NCBI RefSeq assembly: GCF_014195535.1
Contig: NZ_JACIBY010000021.1
Span: 1 to 64,000 of the forward strand
Length of the DNA stretch: 64,000 nucleotides
Source: Runella defluvii
GTDB taxonomy: Bacteria > Bacteroidota > Bacteroidia > Cytophagales > Spirosomataceae
Direction of reading: 5' to 3'
Part shown: piece after piece, positions 1 to 9,704 of the stretch
Position numbering within the stretch: position 1 is the first letter of the stretch
Layout of the letters: each line of letters opens with the position of its first letter
Program-made: the position numbers and the translations under genes
Notes under the pieces: generated by a model
What the model saw: only the letters and a program-made list of their open reading frames with translations
The model's database searches: none
Told to the model about the DNA's origin: nothing

Positions 1-1253
1 AAGTGTGTAACTACTGCCTGCCGTACCTGTAAAAGTGGACGTCGGGCTCGAAGCATCACTAAAGGTTCCTCCCGTACCACTCACCACACTCCATGCACCC
101 GTACCTACTGCGGGCGTATTCCCTTCCAATGTCACCTGTGTCAGTCCACAAGTACCCGCGCCAACTTGGTCACCGCCAGCATTGGCCGTCGTCGGATTCT
201 GGTTAAAAGTAATAGTTACATCATCCGTTGAAGCAACACAAGGACTGTTACTTATCGTCCAGCGAAGTGTGTAACTACTGCCTGCCGTACCTGTAAACGT
301 GGACGTCGGGCTCGAAACATCACTAAAGGTTCCTCCCGTACCACTTACCACACTCCATGAACCCGTACCTACTGCGGGCGTATTCCCTTCCAATGTCACC
401 TGTGTCAGCCCACAAGTACTCGCGCCAACTTGGTCACCGCCAGCACTAGCCGTCGTCGGATTCTGGTTAAAAGTAATAGTTACATCATCCGTTGAGGCAA
501 CACAAGGACTGTTACTTATCGTCCAGCGAAGTGTGTAACTACTGCCTGCCGTACCCGTAAAAGTGGACGTCGGGCTCGAAACATCACTAAAGATTCCTCC
601 CGTACCACTCACCACACTCCATGAACCCGTACCTACTGCGGGCGTATTCCCTTCCAATGTCACCTGTGTCAGTCCACAAGTACTCGCGCCAACTTGGTCA
701 CCGCCAGCATTGGCCGTCGTCGGATTCTGGTTAAAAGTAATAGTTACATCATCCGTTGAGGCAACACAAGGACTGTTACTTATCGTCCAGCGAAGTGTGT
801 AACTACTGCCTGCCGTACCTGTAAAAGTGGATGTCGGACTCGTTGAATTACTAAAGGTTCCTCCCGTACCACTCACCACAATCCATGAACCCGTACCTAC
901 TGTGGGCGTATTCCCTTCCAATGTCACCTGTGTCAGTCCACAAGTACTCGCACCAACTTGGTCACCGCCAGCATTAGCCGTCGTCGGATTCTGGTTAAAA
1001 GTAATAGTTACATCATCCGTTGAAGCAGCACAAGGACTGTTACTTATCGTCCAGCGAAGTGTGTAACTACTGCCTGCCGTACCTGTAAAAGTGGATGTCG
1101 GACTCGTTGAATTACTAAAGGTTCCTCCCGTACCACTTACCACACTCCATGCACCCGTACCTACTGCGGGCGTATTTCCTGCCAAGGTCACCTGTGTCAG
1201 TCCACAAGTACTCGCGCCAACTTGGTCACCGCCAGCATTGGCCGTCGTGGGCA
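1..1253. repeat. 264-bp tandem repeat array inside the secreted-protein gene
   Basis: A 264-bp unit (88 codons) recurs in phase. Unit boundaries can be placed at 35, 299, 563, 827 and 1091, with a partial unit at each end. The copies differ at only a few positions, e.g. GAAGCATCA, GAAACATCA or GTTGAATTA near each unit start. The array ends near 1253 where the sequence changes to GGCAAAGCATTC. Near identity at DNA level suggests recent expansion or gene conversion. An assembly may have collapsed or expanded it. Confidence 0.95.
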
Positions 1254-1920
1254 AAGCATTCACCGTTACTTGAATAGTACGGGTAACTGACTGCCCTCCT
1301 CCATTAGCATCTGTAACAACTACTTGGAATGTATGCTGTCCTGCTTGTAGTCCTGTAACGTTTGGACTTTGTACTGTTGTACTCGAAAAAGTTGCACTTC
1401 CTGACCCTAGTGTTTTTGACCATAAAAAAGTATATGGTTCAATCCCCCCCGAAGGTGTTGCAGTTAGGGTTAGTGTACCACCTTGACAAATAGGTGAATT
1501 AGATGAAACATCGCTTGACAGGGCTCTTAGTCCACCATTTGCTACCAACTCACTAAACGAATAATTAACACCATTACCGTTACACGACGCTACAGAGGTT
1601 CCACCAATAAATATACGTTTATTAGCGTTACATGCGCCAGAATTTGTTATCGTCCCTGCGCCAACAATTTCTATTTGGGTATTAGCAGGTAAACTCAGGG
1701 TTAAATCGCTACCAAAATTCAATGTTCCTGCAATAACCAATTTTGTTATTGAATTTGATGCTGTGACATCAGCCGTCAAATTAACCGTAGTACCTGCTGG
1801 AATGGTAGCAATGCCTCCTGAACATGTGGCAAAGTCAGCTGCTGTATTTATGGTACAATCGGCCATGACTTTTAGACAGAACAGGAAATATGCACAAAAT
1901 AATAGAGCATTTTTTTTCAT
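1..1920 (-). CDS. Repeat-rich secreted surface protein (5' part, runs off the window)
   Basis: Open frame of 640 codons without a stop, read from an ATG at 1920 to the window edge, so the C-terminus is missing. The N-terminus (MKKNALLFCAYFLFCLKVMA) is a signal peptide. About 120 residues of beta-rich sequence follow, then a PKD/SprB-like segment (SPICQGGTLTLTATPSGG, about residues 140-215), then at least 4.7 copies of an 88-residue repeat starting around GGDQVGASTCGLTQVTL, each with two conserved cysteines. Such repeats are typical of long Bacteroidota adhesin or gliding-type proteins exported by the T9SS. The sorting domain would lie outside the window, so T9SS export is inferred. Function is probably cell-surface adhesion, but nothing shows the ligand. 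The start is the first ATG and gives a clean signal peptide. Confidence 0.85.
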   Translation of the reverse strand, partial: MKKNALLFCAYFLFCLKVMADCTINTAADFATCSGGIATIPAGTTVNLTADVTASNSITKLVIAGTLNFGSDLTLSLPANTQIEIVGAGTITNSGACNANKRIFIGGTSVASCNGNGVNYSFSELVANGGLRALSSDVSSNSPICQGGTLTLTATPSGGIEPYTFLWSKTLGSGSATFSSTTVQSPNVTGLQAGQHTFQVVVTDANGGGQSVTRTIQVTVNALPTTANAGGDQVGASTCGLTQVTLAGNTPAVGTGAWSVVSGTGGTFSNSTSPTSTFTGTAGSSYTLRWTISNSPCAASTDDVTITFNQNPTTANAGGDQVGASTCGLTQVTLEGNTPTVGTGSWIVVSGTGGTFSNSTSPTSTFTGTAGSSYTLRWTISNSPCVASTDDVTITFNQNPTTANAGGDQVGASTCGLTQVTLEGNTPAVGTGSWSVVSGTGGIFSDVSSPTSTFTGTAGSSYTLRWTISNSPCVASTDDVTITFNQNPTTASAGGDQVGASTCGLTQVTLEGNTPAVGTGSWSVVSGTGGTFSDVSSPTSTFTGTAGSSYTLRWTISNSPCVASTDDVTITFNQNPTTANAGGDQVGAGTCGLTQVTLEGNTPAVGTGAWSVVSGTGGTFSDASSPTSTFTGTAGSSYTL

Positions 1921-2085
1921 CTTGCGACATTTTTAAATTAATACTTTACAAATCAAAAGCAAACTACATTTCACTTATTTTAGAATTAAGAGTTTTACTA
2001 CAAAAAAATCACTTTATCTAATTGTCTTATAATGAGGAAATTAGATACAACAAACTCAAATACTATTTAATCATTGAGATTACTT
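1921..2085. other. Intergenic, upstream of the repeat protein gene
   Basis: AT-rich gap that must hold the promoter of the minus-strand repeat protein. I see no convincing TAnnTTTG/TTTG pair and no gene. Confidence 0.5.
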
Positions 2086-2504
2086 TTATAGACTACATCC
2101 GCCACTTATCGTCACATTTTTTGTCACGCTTATTGGAGCATCTGCATAACTGACCTCCGTTAAAAAATGTACATTTTGGGGTTACTACATCAATAATGCC
2201 TATGGCATTTACACCTGGGGCTGTTGAGGTAGGTTGAGTCACAACTCTTCCAGTAATCATCATTAAATTATAGGGTACACACGTTATAAAATACACCCTT
2301 TGCTGCATCAGCGTCGAAATGACAGGTAATATCTTCCTGAATGGCATAATTTGCATCGACTTACAAATCAACCATAATTCCCTACCCAGTAGAAGCTCCA
2401 CCTTTCGCATTTTTTTCAGAAAGAGTGCCTTCAGGAATAGGGGTAAACGAATTTTCATTAGATACCGTAGAGAGCACTGCAATCGCAGAGGTGATTAACA
2501 CCAT
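2086..2504 (-). pseudogene. Decayed small secreted-type gene with several frameshifts
   Basis: Protein-like sequence can be followed on the minus strand only by changing frame several times. It starts MVLITSAIAVLSTVSNENSF and stops after ...NAKGGASTG. A second frame gives DITCHFDADAAKGVFYNVCTL, a third gives VTQPTSTAPGVNAIGIIDVV, and the last gives YADAPISVTKNVTISGGCSL followed by TAA at 2088-2086. The single open frame that covers part of this stretch mixes coding and noncoding segments, so I do not call it a gene. The family is not recognised. It is perhaps a remnant of a small surface protein related to its neighbours. Confidence 0.55.
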
Positions 2505-2606
2505 TTTAGTCCAGAGTTAGTAAAAAGTTAGATATACGTAGTTCGTGTTAAAACAGATTTATTTGTGTTTTATAAATATCAGAACTACAGATACGAACCT
2601 ATTATA

Positions 2607-2638
2607 CAAATAGCGTAATTGTTTAGGTACGCTATTTG
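2607..2638. repeat. Perfect inverted repeat (11-bp arms)
   Basis: CAAATAGCGTA at 2607-2617 is mirrored by TACGCTATTTG at 2628-2638 with a 10-nt loop. It lies just left of the IS66 remnant. It could be an old terminator or an element end. No T-tract follows on either strand. Confidence 0.6.
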
Positions 2639-2639
2639 C

Positions 2640-2987
2640 ACAGGTGCAATTATGGAGGAGTTAGGAGCGGAAAATGCAGACTTGCGTCGTCACTATGCAC
2701 GAGTACTTAATAAATGCCTATTGCCAACAGGCTGTCCAAGAGGAACATCCCCCTAGCTATGTTGTCAAAGCCAATAGCTGCTTAGGAAGAGTAACAAAAC
2801 GAGTGGATGTAACTTATTACAACGCTTGATTCTTCATCAAGAAGCCATGCTTGCATTCGAGTTAGGGGTACCCTTCACCAATAATAAGGTAAAACAGAAA
2901 GTTAATAATTGCTTCCGAAGTATCGGTGGGGCTACTGCCTACGCCCGTATCGCTGGTTTCATTTCTCCAATCCAAAAAATAAACTAG
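2640..2987 (+). pseudogene. IS66-family transposase remnant (C-terminal piece)
   Basis: From 2820 the + strand reads QRLILHQEAMLAFELGVPFTNN, then KVKQKVNNCFRSIGGATAYA and RIAGFIS, ending at TAG 2985-2987. This matches the known IS66 TnpC C-terminus ([34 protein letters not shown]). The AERD-type segment between FTNN and KVKQK is deleted, and the upstream part (2650-2820) is frame-shifted and contains stops. No intact transposase, TnpA/TnpB partner or clear terminal repeats are visible, so this is a dead fragment. It marks past insertion-sequence activity beside the secreted-protein genes. Confidence 0.75.
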
Positions 2988-3120
2988 AACATCATTCTCA
3001 ATTCGACAGTGTTCTACAAGGTAGCTTTAAATGAGCTACCTAAACAGTTACACAATGTCTTATTTAAAGATGTTCAAATGACAATTTGTTGCAGGCTTTG
3101 CGTAATTCTTAATCAATTAT

Positions 3121-3168
3121 CTATAAACAGAAAAGCCCCTGCCGAAGCAGGGGCTTTTCTGTTTATAG
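3121..3168 (-). terminator. Long hairpin terminator of the 1726-residue protein gene
   Basis: A perfect 22-bp inverted repeat with a CGAA loop (CTATAAACAGAAAAGCCCCT... mirrored) lies 16 bp beyond the stop codon of the minus-strand gene. The arms contain AAAAGCCCC/GGGGCTTTT, so either strand ends in a T-run. Probable intrinsic terminator. Confidence 0.8.
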
Positions 3169-3183
3169 ATTCTATTTATTCAA

Positions 3184-6100
3184 CTAGAACTTCACCACTT
3201 TGAGCGTTACTTGCTTATCTGGGGTGGTTACATGTAAGAAATAGATACCTTCTACCAGCTTCTCAACCTCAAACTCTTCTTGATGTGATTGCGTTTCTGG
3301 TACAAATCTACGCTCTAACATTGAGCGACCCGCTACATCGACCAGTTCTGCTTTTACAGCTTGTCCTTTGGCACCTTGAATACCCAAACGCATCACTTTC
3401 GTGACTGGGTTTGGCATTACCTGCGCGAAAGAAGTAGAATTTGATGACATATCTCCGTCTGCTAACTGCTGACCGTTTACGGCTGACCTTGCCGCACCTT
3501 GGCCTGGCCCATCTTTTGAAACAATACGGAACCAAAACTCTTGGTAGGCTAACACATTACCCTGCGCTTGACGTGTAGCTGGATAAATACTTCCCCAACC
3601 CTTCATATCCCAGTAACGAACGCTAAGCTTGTACAACCCTTTGGGCAAACCTTCGTCATAGATATTTTGACCCTGTTCATTCAGTTGATAGAAGCCATAA
3701 GCAGGGTGGTTAGGTGCATATAACTCCGTCCAGCCTTCACGGTTGGCATACATAAAGTAAGGAGCATTGTTCTCGTGCGTATTGAACGAACGCACTACAC
3801 CTGTTTCTGGCGTTGCTCTCATATCAAACGTCAATGAACCATTGGTCCCCAAAGCACAAGCATCCGCATGAATCGTCCAATAACGGGGCGCAGTTTTATT
3901 TACGTTTTCTGTAAAATAAATCGTCGGATTACCTTGATTACTGAAATCCAAATCTGGGCCACCATCCTTTGTGATAAATTGACTACTCCACAGCGCCTTG
4001 TCATTCGCTGGTTTCACCGCCGATTGGCTTTGGCCAATGTTGATTAGCGTTATATCAAATGACTTCCAAAGGATACTTTTAGGTTCGCTAAATGGCGTTT
4101 GACAGCCATTAGCAAAAATACACTGCGCCGAGTATGATTGCGTAATTGCGTTGTTAAATGCTACTGTCAACACTGCATCTGTTGCTGATGTATTCCACAA
4201 AACACTCGCGCCAGCTGGGCAATTTGTAGTAAGCGTAACCGAAGTTCCTGTACAAACTGATTCTGCACTTGCGGTCACGATGGGCGCTACGTTCACAGGT
4301 AGCACCGTGTAAGTAACGGTGTTGCTAGGCGCACTCAAGCAACCCTCAGCATTTCGACAACGAGCATAGTATGACGTAGTGGTTGTCGGTGGCGTCGTTG
4401 GTAAATTTGGCAACGCTTGATTGGTTTCAGCATTGTACCACAATGTCGTGAAACTACCGCAAGTTGTGCTTCCTGTAAACGTCGCTGAGGTTGTGCAACT
4501 GTTAAGCGGAGTAATAGAAACCGTAGGCGTAATGCTTATGGTTGTCAACTTTAATGTCATAACCGCCGACTCAGTTTCAATACACGAAGGTGTCCCGTCA
4601 GATTTACGGCAACGAACGCGGTAATTATGGAAGTTTCCATCCACAATCTGAGAAGGAATCGTTGTTGAATAGTCTCCTCCATCAACCGAATAAAGTAACA
4701 CCTCACCTGCTCCACAAGTCGCATTAAATACCAACGCATTACCATCCTGATCACACAATGTTGCCGACTGCCCCGCTGGAATAGTTGTCCCGTCAGCTAC
4801 CATTGACACATTTTGCGGTATTGATGCACGATAATTGATTTTAATCGAAATCGCGTTGGTAATGGTCGATGGACACGCATTACACGAGGCTTGGTATTGG
4901 TATTCCGTATTATCACTTGGCTGCGATGTTGGCGCAGTTGCAGTCCAATCTGACCAAGCGCCAGCGCCTATTTTGGTACGCCAGAGTGGATTTCCGCTCA
5001 CACAAGTATTTACTACGTTAAACTCTAAACTATTTACTGGATTTGCATCTGCATCACAAAATGTTTGGTTATTACCTTCATTTAGTGTCTGCTGTAAAAC
5101 ATTCAAAGTGATGGTAGGCTTTGTATGAATTTGAATAAAAGCTGCACTTGAATTAGACGCACTACATAACCCACTTTGTACAACAGCACGATAATAAGTC
5201 GGTGTTGATAGATTAGTAACAGTGTAAGTTGCTGTAGTATTTGCTATGTCCGTTGGTGATGAAAACGCAGCATTTGTTGATGACTGCCATTTAATAACAT
5301 TTCCTACATAGCCGCTCAAAGTTAACACAGTACTATTATCACCTGCACATACAGCTGTACTACCTCCTATAGCCCCAGCAACAGTAGTTTCGTTTACAAT
5401 AAGAGTAAATGCTTCAACTCCACTAATACAACCTGTTGTCGAATTTTTAACCCTTAGAACTGCATTATAAGTTGCTCCAGAAGCATTAGCAGGAATTACC
5501 AATGTAATTTGAGCTAATGGTAAACTTGTATAAGCTACATCAACAAATCCAGCAGCCTCCGCAGAAGCATCATAATCAATCATATACTGATCAGGGCTTC
5601 CTCCTGTTGCTGAGTATGTTAAATTAGCACTTGTAGTTCCTTTACATACCGCTGCTACAACTCCTAACGTAATGGTAGGTGTTGTATTGATAGCTAGGCT
5701 ACCAGAAGTAACCGATGAGCCGTTGGCATCGGTTACTGTGACCGTGTAAATTCCTACTGCTAGATTAGTAATTGAATTAGGGCTACTGCTTATGCCTGAC
5801 GCAGAACCTCCTCCTGTCCATGAAAATGCGTAGGGTGCGGTTCCTCCACTGAAATTAACTTCAATAGAGCCAGGGTTACATGGACTTGTGGCAGTTGCCG
5901 AGTTGATCACCACTGGTGTACCTGTACAAGCAGCCGTCGGTTGGAAACCTACTCCCGCACCATCTCCACCACCTACCAACCATGGCGAATATGAAATACT
6001 CGCTGGAGATGACGCCGATAAGATTGAAGCTATCGAACTAGCACTCGCACTTCCCCACCAGTTACAGGTAGCGGGTAAGTTGCCAGAGTAGCCAGAAACA

Positions 6101-8364
6101 TTATCTATGGCAAAATTTGTACCAGAATAGCCCGTAAAACTGTTTTGTGAGACAGTAATGTTTGAATTTGTGGCTGGAACTTGACCTCCATCATTCGTTA
6201 TTAATATACCTTTAGGGCCACCTGCACTAAAGGTATTGTTCAATATAGAGAAGTTATTTACTCCCCCATATATTCTCAAATCTCCTGTACCATCTGTACG
6301 GGTAGAACCACTGATTACATTGTTCGTAAATGACGACGAAACAGTATTATACAAAAATACTGCTCTGGCATTTCCAATAAATTCATTTTTGGTAATGGTA
6401 ATTCCAGTAGTAGCTGAAGCGGATTGACTTGTGGAAATCGTAATACCTGCACTGGAATTACCAGAAAATTTGTTATTTTCAATCAGTACATTGGAAACAA
6501 CTCCGCCTCCTGTGTATTCATCCGTATAAATACCATTACCACCCGAAGGCCCTGAATTGTTATTTGAATCAAACCAATTGCATTTGATTGCTGCTTGAGA
6601 AGTACCAGTATTTGCAAGACTACTACCAATAATATTATTTTGGATAATATTATTTAATAGTTGAGTTCCTGTAAGAGGCGGAGCCATATAAACAGCATAC
6701 CCAAACCCTGGCCCAGCATTAGAACTGGCTTGACCTTGAATTGTAAATCCATTGATAGTCACATTGTCGGCAGTTATGCCAATTCCATTCACACAATTGA
6801 TAATTGATTCAGCACCTGATCTGGTTGTTGCGGCACAGACATCTGCCTGTGCACCTTTGATAATCAACGATTTGTTGATAGTGATTGATTCGTTGTATGT
6901 ACCCGCCGCTACCGTGATGGTGTGGCCAGTTAGGGTTTGAGCATCATCAATAGCCGCTTGAATTGTGCAAAATTGCTCTCCTGTGTTTGTATTCGTAATT
7001 GTGGGGAAGCTAGGAACCGCATTGATTACAACTGGATTGCTTCCGTAAGCGACTACCCCACTTGGAACGCTTTGTGACCGCACTAACACCGTATGATTAC
7101 TGCTTGGACTGAGACCACTAAATGTATTGCTTGTAGACCAGTTAGTCCCGTTGTCAATACTATATTCTAAAACCCCATCTCCTGTAGCATTGATTACAAT
7201 TGTTCCAGACTGAAGTAGACAGGTAGGTTGTGTTACATTGACAGTGATAAGAGTTGGCTCAACAGTAGAGGAAACCAAAACCCGATCAAAATAGATTCGC
7301 CCAGTAATAGGTCCAGGAGTTGGGTTGAATGATGTAGCAGGTGGGGTATAAGAGGAAATACCATTGCTCCCTGAAGTATAATTCTCTTCTGAAACAAAAA
7401 GCTTCCCATCAGTTGAAACATCAATTGCTGTAAATTGTGAAAGAGCCCCTCGTGTGAAAACCCCTAATTCTGGAACTGATATATCTGTGCCGCCATTTGT
7501 AAGATCCGCTTTATTGAGCACGACAATAGGTGGCGCAGGATTTACCGTTCTAATAACATAAATTTTATTGCGAAATATAGCTACATCAGCCGCATTGGCA
7601 AGGGTATAAGTATGAGTGATGGTAGTACCATCGGCGCTAATTCGTCTAACTACGCCTCCACCGGCCACAAATACGGTTCCATCAACATCTACCTCAAGCC
7701 CCTCTACCCCGGAAGTGCTAGGTGGAATCCAAGAATTATCTGGCGTAGGAGCGCCGGCAGTTGTTACATCCCAACGCCTAACTAGGTTGTTTGCCGCTAT
7801 ATATACGTAGTAGGTTGCTCCCAGTTTACGAACAGCGACCCCTACAGGACCTGAAATGGGTATTGAGCCAATCGTCATACTCAAATCACTACTAAATATA
7901 TCGACTCTATTGGCAGAGCTTATTCCAGAGCTTAAGGCCACATATACATAACCGCGGTCGTCCGTAGCTATACCTTCAGGGCTATTACCTGTACTTCGCC
8001 AACCTAAAAAAGTGCCAGTAGCTCCTCCGGCATACACGGGTTGTCCACCTACTGGAGCAAAAGCACCAGTACCACCAGGCATTCCATTTCCAAAAATAAC
8101 ATGATCTGTACCCGAGGTTGCGAGTACATTTGCACTTACTTTTCGTAAGGACGTTGTGGGTGTATTCGGGCTTTGGATGTTGCCGGTATAGACGGCCGTT
8201 CCATCTTGGCTCAGGGCCATTGAACGAATTGTACGTGGAGATCCATTTGTATTTCGCTCTCCAAAGTAGTCTGACTGCACTTGCCATGTTTGACCATACA
8301 ACTGAGGCAAATAAAATACTATCAACATTTGACATGTCAATAACAGTTGGATAATTCTTTTCAT
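3184..8364 (-). CDS. Giant T9SS cargo: propeller-like, beta-helix and Ig/SprB-like repeats
   Basis: 1726 residues. Signal peptide MKRIIQLLLTCQMLIVFYLP, then a propeller-like region (about 26-360, e.g. SPEGIATDDRGYVYVALSSG). Next is a SprB-type repeat (about 372-450) and a right-handed beta-helix (about 455-800) with the typical TIQAAIDDAQ...AGTYNESITINKSLIIKG entry. A second SprB-like unit (ATSPCNPGSIEVNFSGG), several cysteine-containing Ig-like repeats, and a unique region (about 1400-1640) follow. The last about 75 residues (MPNPVTKVMRLGIQ ... GIYFLHVTTPDKQVTLKVV) are a Por_Secre_tail/type-A T9SS sorting domain. It is therefore expected to be secreted or anchored at the cell surface. The beta-helix could bind or cleave polysaccharide, but no catalytic residues can be named. 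Confidence 0.9.
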   Translation of the reverse strand: MKRIIQLLLTCQMLIVFYLPQLYGQTWQVQSDYFGERNTNGSPRTIRSMALSQDGTAVYTGNIQSPNTPTTSLRKVSANVLATSGTDHVIFGNGMPGGTGAFAPVGGQPVYAGGATGTFLGWRSTGNSPEGIATDDRGYVYVALSSGISSANRVDIFSSDLSMTIGSIPISGPVGVAVRKLGATYYVYIAANNLVRRWDVTTAGAPTPDNSWIPPSTSGVEGLEVDVDGTVFVAGGGVVRRISADGTTITHTYTLANAADVAIFRNKIYVIRTVNPAPPIVVLNKADLTNGGTDISVPELGVFTRGALSQFTAIDVSTDGKLFVSEENYTSGSNGISSYTPPATSFNPTPGPITGRIYFDRVLVSSTVEPTLITVNVTQPTCLLQSGTIVINATGDGVLEYSIDNGTNWSTSNTFSGLSPSSNHTVLVRSQSVPSGVVAYGSNPVVINAVPSFPTITNTNTGEQFCTIQAAIDDAQTLTGHTITVAAGTYNESITINKSLIIKGAQADVCAATTRSGAESIINCVNGIGITADNVTINGFTIQGQASSNAGPGFGYAVYMAPPLTGTQLLNNIIQNNIIGSSLANTGTSQAAIKCNWFDSNNNSGPSGGNGIYTDEYTGGGVVSNVLIENNKFSGNSSAGITISTSQSASATTGITITKNEFIGNARAVFLYNTVSSSFTNNVISGSTRTDGTGDLRIYGGVNNFSILNNTFSAGGPKGILITNDGGQVPATNSNITVSQNSFTGYSGTNFAIDNVSGYSGNLPATCNWWGSASASSIASILSASSPASISYSPWLVGGGDGAGVGFQPTAACTGTPVVINSATATSPCNPGSIEVNFSGGTAPYAFSWTGGGSASGISSSPNSITNLAVGIYTVTVTDANGSSVTSGSLAINTTPTITLGVVAAVCKGTTSANLTYSATGGSPDQYMIDYDASAEAAGFVDVAYTSLPLAQITLVIPANASGATYNAVLRVKNSTTGCISGVEAFTLIVNETTVAGAIGGSTAVCAGDNSTVLTLSGYVGNVIKWQSSTNAAFSSPTDIANTTATYTVTNLSTPTYYRAVVQSGLCSASNSSAAFIQIHTKPTITLNVLQQTLNEGNNQTFCDADANPVNSLEFNVVNTCVSGNPLWRTKIGAGAWSDWTATAPTSQPSDNTEYQYQASCNACPSTITNAISIKINYRASIPQNVSMVADGTTIPAGQSATLCDQDGNALVFNATCGAGEVLLYSVDGGDYSTTIPSQIVDGNFHNYRVRCRKSDGTPSCIETESAVMTLKLTTISITPTVSITPLNSCTTSATFTGSTTCGSFTTLWYNAETNQALPNLPTTPPTTTTSYYARCRNAEGCLSAPSNTVTYTVLPVNVAPIVTASAESVCTGTSVTLTTNCPAGASVLWNTSATDAVLTVAFNNAITQSYSAQCIFANGCQTPFSEPKSILWKSFDITLINIGQSQSAVKPANDKALWSSQFITKDGGPDLDFSNQGNPTIYFTENVNKTAPRYWTIHADACALGTNGSLTFDMRATPETGVVRSFNTHENNAPYFMYANREGWTELYAPNHPAYGFYQLNEQGQNIYDEGLPKGLYKLSVRYWDMKGWGSIYPATRQAQGNVLAYQEFWFRIVSKDGPGQGAARSAVNGQQLADGDMSSNSTSFAQVMPNPVTKVMRLGIQGAKGQAVKAELVDVAGRSMLERRFVPETQSHQEEFEVEKLVEGIYFLHVTTPDKQVTLKVVKF

Positions 8365-8906
8365 AAAGAAATAATGTGTTAAAATGTGAAGAAAATTTTA
8401 CTCAAGCAATTATTTTCAAACTAACAAAAAACAGACTAAAGATTAATAAAAAGTGTCATTTATATCCCATTAACCAATAAACACATATACCTTTTAAGCA
8501 AAACAAGTAGCTATTCCACTTAAAATACACCAAAAATATACCACACAAACATCTATTGTTAAAATTTTAGAATAATCACATTTATAATAAAATATATTGA
8601 TTTACAATTCGATATATATGTATGTTTTAGTCATCAAAATTCAGACAAAAAAAAAGGAATACAAATACTCAATAATGCGTAAATTATCAAGCGGTTATTT
8701 AATACACTTCTGACAAAAAAGCATCAATTACTCAACTATTTGGCACGAAATCAAAAAAACTAAATTTACAATTATTAAAAATTCATCCAAAAAATACTCA
8801 ATATCAAGTATTTTCAACTTTCAGATTCAAACAACTATATTACTAAATCCATTTTTTTTGTAATTTGGCCAACGTTATCGCACGCAATAAATTCACTTTA
8901 CTATCA
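8365..8906. other. AT-rich divergent intergenic region
   Basis: About 540 bp between two divergent genes, very AT-rich with many A and T runs. It must contain the promoters of the giant secreted protein (minus) and of the LuxR-type regulator (plus). TAATTTG at 8861-8867 resembles a shortened -7 element for the latter. No gene is visible. Confidence 0.5.
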
Positions 8907-9704
8907 ATGGCCACCCCTACTACTTCAGCACACTCGGACGTTTTATCGCTTTGGAACTCAAAAAATATTCTCAACAAAAGCAACTCAAACAGGCTTCACG
9001 TCGAATCTAACCCACTGTTAACATCTATATTTCAGATGGCTAGAACAGTACCTATCGTGGTAGATGTAAAAAAAATGACCCAGCAGTATGTGGGTATCGA
9101 TGTAGAAGAATGGTGGGGATGGAAAATAGAAGAGATTTTTGGAGAAGGGGTTCTTTCTTATACAAAGCTTATACACCCCTCAGATCTTGGTGTTCACAAT
9201 CTGTGTAATAAACTTTTATTCTACATTTTAGAAAGATGTAGCACGGAAGACAAATATAACCTTAACATACTCCTGAACTTTAAACTACGAAAGTCAGATG
9301 GTAGCTATATCCACATTACTCAATCGGCCAAAATTCTTGAGCTAGACCCTGACGGTAGCATCAGAAGCTTGCTCGTATTGCTTCAAGAAAACAATACATT
9401 GAGCGATTCTTATCCAAGGAGGTACATTCGTTTTTGGGGGAAAGACTTTGACGGGCGACTGTACGAATACTTGCCCGATGTGGAAGACCTTCAACAGATA
9501 GAATTGCCTTCTAAACGTGAAATCGAGATTATAAGTTATCTCGTTTCAGGAGAAGAAAGCAAAACTATCGCCGAATATTTGAGTATTAGTAAGCATACGG
9601 TGGATACGCACCGTAGGCATCTTTTGCAGAAATTTTATTTAAAAAATACTGGAGAACTCATCAACTTGGTTCATATCACTCGTCTTTTAGACCCCTCTAA
9701 CTGA
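8907..9704 (+). CDS. PAS-domain LuxR-family transcriptional regulator
   Basis: 265 residues from ATG 8907. A TTG 42 bp upstream is in frame, but the ATG followed by ATPTTSAHSD is the more ordinary start. The middle part (about 45-170) has a PAS-like fold signature (VGIDVEEWWGWKIEEIFGEG, then LRKSDGSYIHITQSAKILEL). The C-terminus (about 200-262) is a LuxR/GerE helix-turn-helix (LPSKREIEIISYLVSGEESK, TIAEYLSISKHTVDTHRRHL). It has no receiver domain, so control is probably by a small ligand or a partner at the PAS domain. It lies between the giant T9SS cargo and the AraC pair and could control the surrounding surface genes; that is inference. Its 3' end overlaps the convergent AraC gene by 18 bp. 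Confidence 0.85.
   Translation: MATPTTSAHSDVLSLWNSKNILNKSNSNRLHVESNPLLTSIFQMARTVPIVVDVKKMTQQYVGIDVEEWWGWKIEEIFGEGVLSYTKLIHPSDLGVHNLCNKLLFYILERCSTEDKYNLNILLNFKLRKSDGSYIHITQSAKILELDPDGSIRSLLVLLQENNTLSDSYPRRYIRFWGKDFDGRLYEYLPDVEDLQQIELPSKREIEIISYLVSGEESKTIAEYLSISKHTVDTHRRHLLQKFYLKNTGELINLVHITRLLDPSN

Noticed and set aside
35-1273. Five near-identical 60-79-residue plus-strand frames, one per repeat unit
   Set aside because: They are the complement of the tandem-repeat coding sequence on the minus strand, which has a signal peptide and normal coding features.
2093-2482. 129-codon minus-strand frame as an intact gene
   Set aside because: Only part of it looks like protein; matching pieces continue in other frames, so it is treated as a pseudogene.
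3009-3203. 64-codon plus-strand frame after the IS66 remnant
   Set aside because: It runs through the terminator hairpin and has no coding look.
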